Assembly: GCA_034440495.1 (NCBI GenBank)
Contig: JAWXCE010000060.1
Coordinates: 1 to 64,000, forward strand
Direction: 5' to 3'
DNA: 64,000 bases
Source of the DNA: JAWXCE01 sp034440495
Lineage (GTDB): Bacteria > Pseudomonadota > Alphaproteobacteria > Rhizobiales > Rhodomicrobiaceae
The position numbers were made by a program, and so were the translations under genes. How positions within the stretch are numbered: the first letter of the stretch is position 1; every line of letters begins with the position of its first letter. The notes beneath the pieces were generated by a model. It saw nothing but the letters and a program-made list of their open reading frames with translations. It had not been told where the DNA came from and did no database searches. This document shows positions 16,971-25,053 of this stretch, piece by piece.

Positions 16971-17753
16971 ATGTACGGGGCAGAGCAGACAAATCCCAGT
17001 CGGTGCGGGATAGCGGTTATGGCCAAAGCGTCTCATCCTGGCCGCACCAAAACCCGACTCTCGCCACCGCTAACGCCGGAAGAAGCTGCCTCTTTTAATA
17101 CCGCTTTCCTTCAGGACATCGCCCAGAACCTCGCGGTGGCCGCTGAGATCGAAAGTATTCGCGGATACATGGCGTTTGGGCCGCCCGGCTCGGAAACTTT
17201 TTTCCATAATATAATACCCGCCGACATCGGCCTCATTGAAACCTGGCTGCCGAACTTCGGCGATTGTCTTCAGCACGCGCTTGCCCAGCAGTTTCACCTT
17301 GGTCACCAGTCGGCATGCGTTTTGAATTCTGACAGCCCGACCTTGCCGGTGTCCATTCTGACAGATGCGGCCCGCATTCTGGCGGCGCCCGGCGATCGTG
17401 CGGTGCTCGGCCCTTCCACAGACGGCGGTTACTACCTGCTTGGCGTCAAAAAGGTGCATCCCCGACTGTTCGAGGACATCGCATGGAGCACAGAGCATGC
17501 CGCTTCGCAGACCTTACAAAGGGCGAACGACATCGGTCTTGAGGTGGTGCTTCTGCCCGAATGGTATGACGTCGATGATAAGTCCGCCTTGCAAGTTCTG
17601 GCAAGCGAGGTTCTCGACGGCGCGCACTTTAGCCCCCGACTGAAATCCAGCCGTGCTCCGTATTCAGTCGCGTTAATGCGTCGCCTTATGTCCGGCGACG
17701 ACTTTTTAAAGCGTGTTGGGTTTGTTGAAACGCTCGCGAAGGCCGCATCCTGA
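16971..17753 (+). CDS. DUF2064/TIGR04282-family glycosyltransferase
   Basis: GT-A-fold nucleotidyl/glycosyltransferase of 260 residues, first gene of a five-gene coupled cluster. Signature segments are VMAKASHPGRTKTRLSPPLT (nucleotide binding), LNSDSPTLP (acidic metal site) and GPSTDGGYYLLG. Family members are annotated as 'rSAM/selenodomain-associated transferase 1' or 'arsenosugar biosynthesis glycosyltransferase'; few have been tested. Residues after about 220 form an extra tail. The start is uncertain: ATG at 16971 keeps the full nucleotide-binding strand, and ATG at 17019 would remove it. The stop overlaps the next start (TGATG). Confidence 0.82.
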   Translation: MYGAEQTNPSRCGIAVMAKASHPGRTKTRLSPPLTPEEAASFNTAFLQDIAQNLAVAAEIESIRGYMAFGPPGSETFFHNIIPADIGLIETWLPNFGDCLQHALAQQFHLGHQSACVLNSDSPTLPVSILTDAARILAAPGDRAVLGPSTDGGYYLLGVKKVHPRLFEDIAWSTEHAASQTLQRANDIGLEVVLLPEWYDVDDKSALQVLASEVLDGAHFSPRLKSSRAPYSVALMRRLMSGDDFLKRVGFVETLAKAAS

Positions 17754-19090
17754 TGCCGGTGTTTGGTTTGCCCCAAGCGGTTGTAACGCTAGGTATTGTG
17801 CTAACCACCTCCATGGGGTTAGGAACATACCTGCTTTATAATTATCTGCACGGCCCCGTAGTCGTGCTGACGCTCATTCAGGGCGTTATCTATGTGGCGC
17901 TGGTCTGGCTGCTTTTGCGTACGCGAACTCATGAAGACCGCTCGAACATGCGGCGAGGTCTTATCCTTATCCTGCTATTGGCCGGGGTGATGCGGCTGTG
18001 CGTGCTGTTTGCGCCTCCGGTTTCCACCGACATTTATCGCTATGTTTGGGATGGCCGGGTGCAGGCATCGGGCGTGAACCCTTATGAGTATGTGCCCGCC
18101 GATCCGGCGCTAGCCGCTTTGAGAGACCAAACCATCTATCCGCATATCAACCGCAAGGAATATGCGCGCACAATTTACCCGCCAGTGGCTCAGGGGATTT
18201 ATTGGGCGGCGACGCGCCTTAGCGAAACTGTCACGATGATGAAAGCCGTTATGGTGGGGTTTGAAGCGCTAACGGTATGGGCGCTCATCCAGCTTCTCAT
18301 TGCGCGTGGCCTGCCGCTCAATCGCGTCCTTATTTATGCCTGGCATCCGCTCCCTGTGTGGGAAATCGCGGGCAGCGGACACATCGACGCCGCCGCCATC
18401 GCGTTTATGTTGCTGGCGTTCGTGGCGGCGCAATGGCGCAGGCCTTTGCTCGCAGGCGCGGCGCTGGGTGCAGGCGTGGGCGTGAAATTTCTCCCCATCA
18501 TCGCCGCACCCGCGCTTTACCGGCTTTGGGATTGGCGCCTGCCCGCCGCGTTGATTGCAACCGTCGCCGCCGGTTACGCGATCTATGCTTCGGCGGGCGC
18601 GAAAATTTTCGGGTTCTTTGGCGGATACGCGGATGAGCAAGGCTTATCGACCGGAGCCGGGTTTTACCTATGGTCGCTGTTTCAGCAGGCTTTCGCGCTG
18701 CCAAGTGGCGGATTGCTCGTGTTTCTCGGCGCCGCGTTGGCGGCCCTTGGCCTCCTCGCCGCGCGCTCGGTGTTCTGGCGCAAGAACCAGCCGCTCGATA
18801 TCGAAACCGCGTTCCTCATTATGGCCGTTTTCACCCTTGTCATATCCCCGCATCACGCTTGGTATTTACTCTGGCTGACGCCGTTCCTGGTTTTTTACCC
18901 GTCCCCTGCTGTGCTGTACGTAACGCTGGCGGCGGGCCTGCTTTACCGGCTTGGCTGGCCGCCAGATGTGGCGCGCGCCAGCATTTTGTACGGGCCTTTT
19001 GCACTACTGCTCGTTTGGGAGTTCTACCGCCGTTTTACGATTAAGGAGGCGCACAATGACAGCGCAATTCACACAGCCCGTTCTGCCTGA
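17753..19090 (+). CDS. GT-C-fold polyprenyl-phosphate-sugar-dependent membrane glycosyltransferase
   Basis: Integral membrane protein of 445 residues with about ten to twelve helices. The loop after the second helix pair reads PPVSTDIYRYVWDGRVQASG and then NPYEY, followed by ARTIYPPVAQGIYW. This is the acidic first-loop pattern of GT-C mannosyltransferases of the MptB/GT87 kind, which use lipid-linked sugars on the outer face of the membrane. It is translationally coupled on both sides: its ATG overlaps the previous stop, and its last 35 bases overlap the radical SAM gene. The GT2 gene two positions downstream could make the polyprenyl-phosphate sugar that this enzyme uses. Confidence 0.78.
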   Translation: MPVFGLPQAVVTLGIVLTTSMGLGTYLLYNYLHGPVVVLTLIQGVIYVALVWLLLRTRTHEDRSNMRRGLILILLLAGVMRLCVLFAPPVSTDIYRYVWDGRVQASGVNPYEYVPADPALAALRDQTIYPHINRKEYARTIYPPVAQGIYWAATRLSETVTMMKAVMVGFEALTVWALIQLLIARGLPLNRVLIYAWHPLPVWEIAGSGHIDAAAIAFMLLAFVAAQWRRPLLAGAALGAGVGVKFLPIIAAPALYRLWDWRLPAALIATVAAGYAIYASAGAKIFGFFGGYADEQGLSTGAGFYLWSLFQQAFALPSGGLLVFLGAALAALGLLAARSVFWRKNQPLDIETAFLIMAVFTLVISPHHAWYLLWLTPFLVFYPSPAVLYVTLAAGLLYRLGWPPDVARASILYGPFALLLVWEFYRRFTIKEAHNDSAIHTARSA

Positions 19091-20126
19091 TCCACGCCGC
19101 TATTTCGAGCAAGTCGTTGAAACCGATGACGGGGTAGCCGCCGCTGAGCCGGTTTGCCTTTATCTGGAGACAACCAATCGATGCAATCTGCTATGCACCA
19201 CCTGTCCGCGCACTTATGCGGAGTTGGAGCCGCCAGCGGATATATCGTGGGAGCTGTTCACCAAGATCGTCGATCAGATCCCTAACTTGCAGCGCGCGGT
19301 GCTGCACGGCGTCGGCGAGCCCATGCTGGTCAGGAATTTGCCAGCCATGGTGAAATACCTCAAGGATCGCGGCGTTTATGTGCTGTTCAATACCAACGGC
19401 ACAGTGCTTTCGGAGAAAAATGGCCGCGCGCTGATTGAGGCGGGGCTGGACGAGTTGCGCGTTTCGCTCGATGCCTCCAGTCAAGCTTCTTACATCGTTG
19501 TGCGAGGCAAAGATTATTTCCGTCGCATCCTCAAAAACGTGAAAGCGTTCCGCGAATTGCAAGAGCGCGAGGGTCACGTGAAGCCGCGCGTTTCGGCATG
19601 GCTCACGGGTCTGAAGGAAACCATACAGGAGTTGCCTGACTTTGTGCGCGTCGCGCACGAGATCGGCGTCAAGGAAGTGTATCTGCAACGGCTGGTGTTT
19701 TTCGGCGACGACGCTATCGGCCACGCGCGTCCCGATCAAGCGCTGTTCGAGCAAATGTCCCTGGAGGAGGGTGCTTATCTCGCGGAAGCCGAGGAACTCG
19801 CAAGATCCATGGGCATGACGTTCAGCGCGTCCGGCGCGGCGTCCGAGGCGGGCGAGAGCTTGCAGCGTAAAACGGATGGCAACCCTTGGTCGCTGTGCCG
19901 CCGCCCGTGGTCGCTGATGTATTTCACCGCGAACGGTCGCGCGCTGCCCTGCTGCATCGCCCCGTTCTCGCAGCGCGGCTACGAGAACTACACGCTCGGC
20001 GACGCCACCACCCAAACGCTTCCCGAAATCTGGAACGGCGCCGCTTATCAGGACTTCCGCCGCGCGCTCAAATCCGATTGCCCGCCTAACGCATGCGCCA
20101 GTTGCGGGATGCGATGGAGCCTTTAG
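19056..20126 (+). CDS. radical SAM/SPASM-domain enzyme
   Basis: Radical S-adenosylmethionine enzyme of 356 residues. The [4Fe-4S] motif CNLLCTTC lies near residue 47 in LETTNRCNLLCTTCPRTY, followed by HGVGEPML (SAM-binding GGE-like) and a TIM-barrel body. The C terminus has a SPASM-type cysteine set (CRRPW, LPCCIAPF, CPPNACASCGMRW) for auxiliary clusters. The start is fixed by an AAGGAGG site seven bases before the ATG, inside the end of the GT-C gene. SPASM enzymes modify peptides, sugars or other small molecules. No precursor-peptide gene is visible, and the neighbours are glycosyltransferases, so a sugar or nucleoside-derived substrate is more likely. Confidence 0.88.
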   Translation: MTAQFTQPVLPDPRRYFEQVVETDDGVAAAEPVCLYLETTNRCNLLCTTCPRTYAELEPPADISWELFTKIVDQIPNLQRAVLHGVGEPMLVRNLPAMVKYLKDRGVYVLFNTNGTVLSEKNGRALIEAGLDELRVSLDASSQASYIVVRGKDYFRRILKNVKAFRELQEREGHVKPRVSAWLTGLKETIQELPDFVRVAHEIGVKEVYLQRLVFFGDDAIGHARPDQALFEQMSLEEGAYLAEAEELARSMGMTFSASGAASEAGESLQRKTDGNPWSLCRRPWSLMYFTANGRALPCCIAPFSQRGYENYTLGDATTQTLPEIWNGAAYQDFRRALKSDCPPNACASCGMRWSL

Positions 20127-20128
20127 TC

Positions 20129-20893
20129 ATGGATGGCGGCGCACCGGTTATTGACGTAACGACAGCACCAAAAACGCGAGTCGCCGTGATTATCCCGACC
20201 TGGAATGAGGAGGGCGCCATCGCGGGCGTCATCTCGCGCATCCCCGATGAACTGGAGGCTGTCGTAATCGTAGCGGATGGCGGCAGCCGCGATGACACCC
20301 GCGCGGTGGCCGTCGCGGCAGGTGCGCGCGTGATCGACGCGGGACGAGGCTATGGCCGGGCGTGCTGGGAGGGCGCGCTGTCGGCGAATGGCGCCGATAT
20401 CCTTGTGTATCTCGATGGCGATGGCAGCGACGCGCCTGAGGAAATAAGTCGACTCATCGCGCCGCTTGTCGCTGGCACGCATGATTTTGTTATCGCCTCG
20501 CGGTTGAAAGGCGAGCGTGAGCTGGGCAGCATGGCCTGGCATCAAATCGCGGCGGGCTGGGTGATCGGCCTGGCCGTCGGCGCGCTTTATGGTTTCCGCT
20601 ACACCGACATGTGCGCCTTTCGCGCCATTCGCCAAGATACGCTGCTCGGCCTAGGCATGACCGAGATGACTTATGGCTGGAATCTGGAGATGCAGATGAA
20701 AGCCGCCCGCGCGGACCTCCGCATTCTCGAAATCCCCGTGCCCTACGCGGTGCGCGCGGCGGGCGAATCCAAGGTGGCTGGCAGCGTTCGCGGCACGCTT
20801 CAGGCAGGCACGCGCATCATAACTACATTCTTTCGGGTGGCCCTTCAGCGGCGCTCCCAAGGTAATCCAACTACCTTAGAGGTTCGCCGATGA
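20129..20893 (+). CDS. family 2 glycosyltransferase (DPM1/polyprenyl-phosphate sugar synthase-like)
   Basis: GT-A glycosyltransferase of 254 residues. Motifs are VAVIIPTWNEEGAI, VADGGSRDDT, a glycine-rich ARVIDAGRGYGRACWEGA, the metal site VYLDGDGSD and the acceptor-side MTYGWNLEMQMKA. This pattern matches dolichol/undecaprenyl-phosphate sugar synthases and hopanoid-linked GT2 proteins. No C-terminal membrane helices are obvious, although GWVIGLAVGALYGF could dip into the membrane. It starts three bases after the radical SAM stop (alternative ATG at 20114) and overlaps the following gene by ATGA. Confidence 0.83.
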   Translation: MDGGAPVIDVTTAPKTRVAVIIPTWNEEGAIAGVISRIPDELEAVVIVADGGSRDDTRAVAVAAGARVIDAGRGYGRACWEGALSANGADILVYLDGDGSDAPEEISRLIAPLVAGTHDFVIASRLKGERELGSMAWHQIAAGWVIGLAVGALYGFRYTDMCAFRAIRQDTLLGLGMTEMTYGWNLEMQMKAARADLRILEIPVPYAVRAAGESKVAGSVRGTLQAGTRIITTFFRVALQRRSQGNPTTLEVRR

Positions 20894-21762
20894 GTCGTTT
20901 ACCATTTGATCTGAGAAATGCTGCAGCCGCGCCAAGCAGCTTTCCTCTTGAGGCGCTGTCGCCCCTGATCGGCAGACACGACCATGACTCTCCCTCTGTT
21001 TTCCAGCCGCAGATCATGCTGCGAGAGGCGCGGCGGCAGAAAGGTCTGCCCGAAGGCCGCGTACCGCAGGTGTGCATTCTCGATCCGGACGGCGATATCG
21101 TTGATTATGTGCGCAGGCAGCAGAAAGCGCGGCGATCGCGCAACTGGGCGTGCTTTCACACCGCATTGTGGCAATGGACGCAAGGCGGTCAAAGATACGG
21201 CGTGGTCGGCTGCGCGGTCGGGGCGTCCTTTGCCGTGCTCATCGCCGAGCAGCTTTTCGTCTCCGGTTGTGAACTGCTCATAAGCATCGGCTCGGCGGGT
21301 GAATTGAGCTGCAGCGGTCTGCGCCAATCCTATGTCCTCATCGACCGGGCTATGCGCGATGAAGGCACCAGTTATCACTATTTGCCGCCCGCGCCCTATG
21401 TTGTTGCCTCTGCAAAGCTAACCGCATTAGCCGCCGAAGCGATGGCGCAAGGCCCGGCGCCTGTGAGGGTTGGGGCTTCATGGACAACGGACGCGCCTTT
21501 CCGCGAAACGGCGGAGACCATCGAGGCGCGTTGTGCGGAAGGCATTCTCATCGTCGAAATGGAATCGGCCGCGCTTTACGCTTTTGCGGAGGCGCGCGGA
21601 GCGGCGGTCATCTGTATCGCGCATGTAACGAACGCGATGGGCATGAAAGAGGATGATTTCGAGAAAGGCGCAATGAACGGAGCCGAGCTATCGCTGCACA
21701 TGGCGACGCTGGTTGCAGCGCGGTGGAAAGCTTCAACGCCCGCGACTCTCAAAGCGGGTTGA
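20890..21762 (+). CDS. purine nucleoside/uridine phosphorylase-family protein
   Basis: Nucleoside phosphorylase-fold protein of 290 residues, last in the five-gene coupled cluster. Family segments are YGVVGCAVGASFAVLIAEQL, SIGSAGEL (phosphate/base site), RDEGTSYHYLPP, SWTTDAPFRET and VEMESAALYAFAEARG. About 85 residues precede the core, longer than in typical phosphorylases. In a cluster with glycosyltransferases and a radical SAM enzyme, it may release a base from a modified nucleoside to give a sugar-1-phosphate. The ATG overlaps the previous stop. The last 30 bases overlap the end of the convergent TadG-like gene. Confidence 0.82.
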   Translation: MSRLPFDLRNAAAAPSSFPLEALSPLIGRHDHDSPSVFQPQIMLREARRQKGLPEGRVPQVCILDPDGDIVDYVRRQQKARRSRNWACFHTALWQWTQGGQRYGVVGCAVGASFAVLIAEQLFVSGCELLISIGSAGELSCSGLRQSYVLIDRAMRDEGTSYHYLPPAPYVVASAKLTALAAEAMAQGPAPVRVGASWTTDAPFRETAETIEARCAEGILIVEMESAALYAFAEARGAAVICIAHVTNAMGMKEDDFEKGAMNGAELSLHMATLVAARWKASTPATLKAG

Positions 21763-22122
21763 GGTCACATCAAGCTCACTGACGCCAAACGCAGCAAGAA
21801 ACGGCGTTTCGATCACTGTCTGCGCCACCAAAGCGGCCTCGTCCTGGTTCTCGGTGATAACAAGCTCGGTCTTGGCGTGCCTTGGTAAATGCTCAGCGTA
21901 GTCCTCAAACACGCTGCGCGCCATTATGTCCGCGTCCTCACCACCCTGCGCCCAGGCTTCGGCAGAGGCGGACAAAGCAAAGTTGACCCTTTCCCGCGTC
22001 ATATATGCTTGCGAAATTTCAATCCCGGCACAAACTCCGAACGCTAGGGGCGCAAGCGCCACCGCGAAAACCACGCTGACGCCGCCCGCTTCGTTTCGAC
22101 GAAAACCGCGTAACAATTTCAT
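21733..22122 (-). CDS. TadG-like pilus-assembly protein (short)
   Basis: Encodes 129 residues. The N terminus has the Flp-pilus minor-pilin pattern: a basic start, then RNEAGGVSVVFAVALAPLAFG as one membrane helix, and a periplasmic tail with AYMTRERVNFALSASAEAW. This resembles the first part of TadG/TadE proteins, which are bitopic with the helix near the N terminus. It is much shorter than a full TadG. The gene is divergent from another TadE-like gene 72 bases away. None of the core Tad machinery (cpaA-F, tadBC, flp) is in the window. Confidence 0.7.
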   Translation of the reverse strand: MKLLRGFRRNEAGGVSVVFAVALAPLAFGVCAGIEISQAYMTRERVNFALSASAEAWAQGGEDADIMARSVFEDYAEHLPRHAKTELVITENQDEAALVAQTVIETPFLAAFGVSELDVTSTRFESRGR

Positions 22123-22194
22123 GGCCTAAACCTTGCCGAAACCTTTGTGCGCAATCATCGTGGCCGGAAAGCGTAAAGGAATTAGCCTCAAGCG

Positions 22195-22620
22195 ATGCGT
22201 TTTATTTCCATGTGGGGGAGAAGGCTGGCGCAGGACGAGCGCGGCGGCGCGGCGCTGGAGTTCGCGCTTGTCGGGCCTGTGCTGGTCGCATTATGCATTT
22301 TTGCCGTGGAGGCCGCGGGCCTTGTCATAGACTACAGGCGCATCGTTATCGCCGCTGAGGCCGGTGCTGAAGTCTCGGAAGGTTTATCGGATTACGCGGA
22401 GGCGGAGATTGAAGCGGCCGCTGCGTCTGCATTCGGCGCGCGTGGCGCAGATCGCATGGAGGTCGCCGTTTCTTGCGTTAAAGGTTCCGGCTCTCAACGA
22501 AACGGTTTGCTGACGGTGGAGGTTCATTACACGGCGTCCGCATTCGCGGCTGAGACGTTTACAATGGCCGCGAAAAGTGTGCGCGCGGTGCACGAGTGCG
22601 CACAATATGATGCTTCTTAG
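22195..22620 (+). CDS. TadE-like pilus-assembly protein
   Basis: Encodes 141 residues with the TadE pattern: a basic start, DERGGAALEFALVGPVLVAL as conserved N-terminal helix with the glutamate inside it, then a periplasmic domain with two cysteines (VSCVKG and HECAQ) that could pair. It is divergent from the TadG-like gene, and the 72 bases between them should carry both promoters. Such orphan pairs, away from the main tad locus, are seen in alphaproteobacteria. Their partner apparatus must be elsewhere. Confidence 0.75.
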   Translation: MRFISMWGRRLAQDERGGAALEFALVGPVLVALCIFAVEAAGLVIDYRRIVIAAEAGAEVSEGLSDYAEAEIEAAAASAFGARGADRMEVAVSCVKGSGSQRNGLLTVEVHYTASAFAAETFTMAAKSVRAVHECAQYDAS

Positions 22621-22668
22621 CGACCTGCTGCTTCGTAGCGAACTGAGTTCACGTCGATCAGCGCCGCA

Positions 22669-22902
22669 TCAAAAATCCGACACGATGCCTTTCTTCTCCC
22701 AATCGCCATAGCGCGTTGGCTCGGGGCCTTTACGTCCGCCAACTTCAATGGGCTTATCCTGCTTCTGGTCCTGAGCAGCGCGCCGCCTCTGTTCGGCCTC
22801 CTCTAACGCGCGCTTCGCTGCAGGCGTCAAAGGACGCTCTGAAGCCCCAGTTTGCGAGCCGGTTGTTGCGTCATCATAGGCGTTAGTTTTTGCATCTGTC
22901 AT
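22669..22902 (-). CDS. DUF1674 protein (SDHAF4-like succinate dehydrogenase assembly factor)
   Basis: Encodes 77 residues. The C terminus GPEPTRYGDWEKKGIVSDF is the hallmark of the DUF1674/SDHAF4 family. Its eukaryotic members bind the flavinated SdhA subunit and protect it during complex II assembly. The N-terminal half is polar and charged (EEAEQRRRAAQDQKQDK), probably disordered. It is divergent from htpX with a gap of about 120 bases. The bacterial function is inferred from the mitochondrial family. Confidence 0.85.
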   Translation of the reverse strand: MTDAKTNAYDDATTGSQTGASERPLTPAAKRALEEAEQRRRAAQDQKQDKPIEVGGRKGPEPTRYGDWEKKGIVSDF

Positions 22903-23022
22903 GAATATACTCGCTTGGGCGTGGCATTACGCGATCAGCGCGCCTAGTCCCTTGATACGTAGAATTGACGCTTATATAGCATTGTGAGTTCGCATTTTTC
23001 CCGCTTCGCCGGAGACAAGATC

Positions 23023-23889
23023 ATGAATTATTTTCGTACCGCTTTATTGCTGGCCGGTCTCACCGGGCTATTTGTCGCCATCGGCTTTGCGCTGGGCGGT
23101 CAGACCGGCATGGTGATCGCTTTTGTCGTGGCGCTTGCCATGAACGCCTTCGCCTACTGGAACTCCGACAAAATGGTGTTGCGCATGACCAACGCCAAGG
23201 AAGTGTCACGAGAAAGCGCGCCGGAATATTATGACATCGTGGCGCAACTGGCGGAAAACGCCGGGCTCCCCATGCCTAAAACCTACCTGATTTATGAGGA
23301 TCAGCCGAACGCTTTTGCTACCGGCCGCAATCCGGCCAACGCGGCGGTTGCGGCGACGACCGGCCTTCTGGATATTTTGACCAAGGAAGAACTGGCGGGC
23401 GTTATGGCCCATGAGCTGGCGCATGTGAAAAACCGCGATATCCTCACCATGTCCATCGCGGCGACAATTGGCGGCGCGATTGCGATGCTGGCGCAGTTCG
23501 GCGGGCTGTTCGGCGGCGGTAACCGTGACAATAACGGCAGCCCGTTCGGCTTTATCGGCATTCTGGCGATGGTGATTTTGGCCCCGATGGCTGCGGGCGT
23601 GATCCAGATGGCGATCAGCCGTTCGCGTGAGTATGAGGCCGACAAGTTGGGCGCGGAGATCTGCCAACGGCCGCTCTGGCTGGCCTCGGCGTTGAAAAAG
23701 ATTGCCGGCAGGGCGCAGCGTCAGCCCATGTTCGCGGCGGAGCAGAACCCGGCAACCGCGCACATGTTTATTGTCAATCCTTTGAGCGGCGCGCGGATGG
23801 ACAACTTGTTTTCAACCCATCCGAACCCAGACAACCGTGTCGCAGCGTTGGTGCAGTTGGCGGAAGAAATGGAAAAAAATAAAACTTAA
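23023..23889 (+). CDS. htpX: membrane zinc metalloprotease HtpX
   Basis: Inner-membrane M48B protease for quality control of membrane proteins, often heat-induced. It has 288 residues. Two N-terminal helices (about 5-20 and 27-45) precede the HELAH zinc motif at residues 130-134. A hydrophobic region with a glycine-rich GGLFGGGNRDNN follows, then the third ligand region SREYEADKLGAEI. It ends with STHPNPDNRVAAL, typical of HtpX. The ATG is preceded by GGAG; an upstream GTG at 22984 adds only a short non-conserved tail. Confidence 0.96.
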   Translation: MNYFRTALLLAGLTGLFVAIGFALGGQTGMVIAFVVALAMNAFAYWNSDKMVLRMTNAKEVSRESAPEYYDIVAQLAENAGLPMPKTYLIYEDQPNAFATGRNPANAAVAATTGLLDILTKEELAGVMAHELAHVKNRDILTMSIAATIGGAIAMLAQFGGLFGGGNRDNNGSPFGFIGILAMVILAPMAAGVIQMAISRSREYEADKLGAEICQRPLWLASALKKIAGRAQRQPMFAAEQNPATAHMFIVNPLSGARMDNLFSTHPNPDNRVAALVQLAEEMEKNKT

Positions 23890-25053
23890 TTTAGCTTATC
23901 AATCTTATCTCAGCTTAAATTCACCGATTAGTCTACGTCCAGCTGTTACATTCTGCATAGATGCATAGATGCATAAAGTACATTGTATCCCTTAAAAATA
24001 TGTAATTTTCCAATTCTAATATCGAAATTTTGTTTGGATTTCCATTTAAAAATCACCGTGCTATCCGGTATTCGTGATTTCGGGATGTACAGAGCTGAAG
24101 ATAGCCTTTTTGCATCTCTATTTGTTTTAACACTTATAGTATCCGTCTTTTCAAGAAACAAACTCCTCATGTAACCGTAAACACGATCTATTTTTTCTGC
24201 GGTTATTTTTTGCCCTTAAATTCTTTATGGCTACCATGAAGAAGCAATGCAATGTGGTCCTTATCTTACTTAGAGTGTATAAACTGAGTAAAACTATGTA
24301 ATTGTTTGAGGTATGAATAGAGACACGTATAAGCGGTTTTTCAAGGTGTCCATCGCCGACTAACAGGGGCGCAAAATAATCGGGCATGTTATCCTATCTG
24401 GCATTAGAAATTGAAACTTGGTAATTATGTAATCGATTTTTAGCGACGAATCTCCGCAAATTACACTTGAAGTAAAATAGTTATTAGGCTTTGGTTCTAC
24501 GTAATTTTCTTTAATGTAGAAAGAAATATTTTTGTTATTTTTAGCTAGGTCTGTATAACTTTTTGTTTTTTAATGTTTTTAAACCAGATGGAGGTTTAAA
24601 ATAGCTTGCTGCTGCTAGCTAAGACCTAAAGTACGCATAAGATTCATTTTTAATTTTATCATACTCTATTAGTATTCCCTTTTTAACGATGTTTCAAAAT
24701 CCAGGGTTCCAAGGCTCGAGTCTATCTCGAGAAACTTATCCTTTCTAATTAGCAGAGCTGATTTATTTGTTTTCTCCTTATGTTAGATGAAAGAACGGAA
24801 TATATATTCAATACTATTTTGATTTTCGTATTTTTTCTTCTTCAGAGCCAACAGCAAATACATTATTTAAGTTCGTGCTGTTTATTAAGACTCAGTGGCC
24901 TAAAAGGAATGAATTTAATTTTTCGGTCGGTGCCGCCGTTTACGTAAACCTTTAATGATTGTGCCGCACATGGCGTCAGCACTCACGCGAACAGAGATTG
25001 CGGCAGCGGAAAATCCCGGCGGTGGTAAGGATCAAGCGGAAGTCATAACTACT
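23890..25053. other. AT-rich gene-poor region with broken reading frames (possible decayed foreign gene)
   Basis: About 1.16 kb strikingly richer in A/T than its surroundings. On the minus strand three overlapping open stretches in different frames follow one another: about 24360-24533 without a start, 24151-24387 (78 codons from ATG) and 23946-24170 (74 codons from ATG). None has a good ribosome-binding site or a family motif that I recognise. The arrangement would fit one degenerate gene with frameshifts, but chance cannot be excluded because few such stretches are needed. The last 100 bases (about 24955 onwards) return to normal composition. The rest shows no tRNA, transposase or clear repeat. 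Confidence 0.45.

Noticed and set aside
16971..17753. Arsenosugar biosynthesis, suggested by the TIGR04282 family name
   Set aside because: No ArsM methyltransferase or ArsS radical SAM protein is present; the family name is a context label and does not prove the pathway.
19056..21762. Hopanoid HpnH/HpnG identity for the radical SAM and phosphorylase pair
   Set aside because: The radical SAM enzyme has a SPASM cysteine tail and lacks the HpnH N terminus, and no squalene-hopene cyclase or other hpn gene is nearby.
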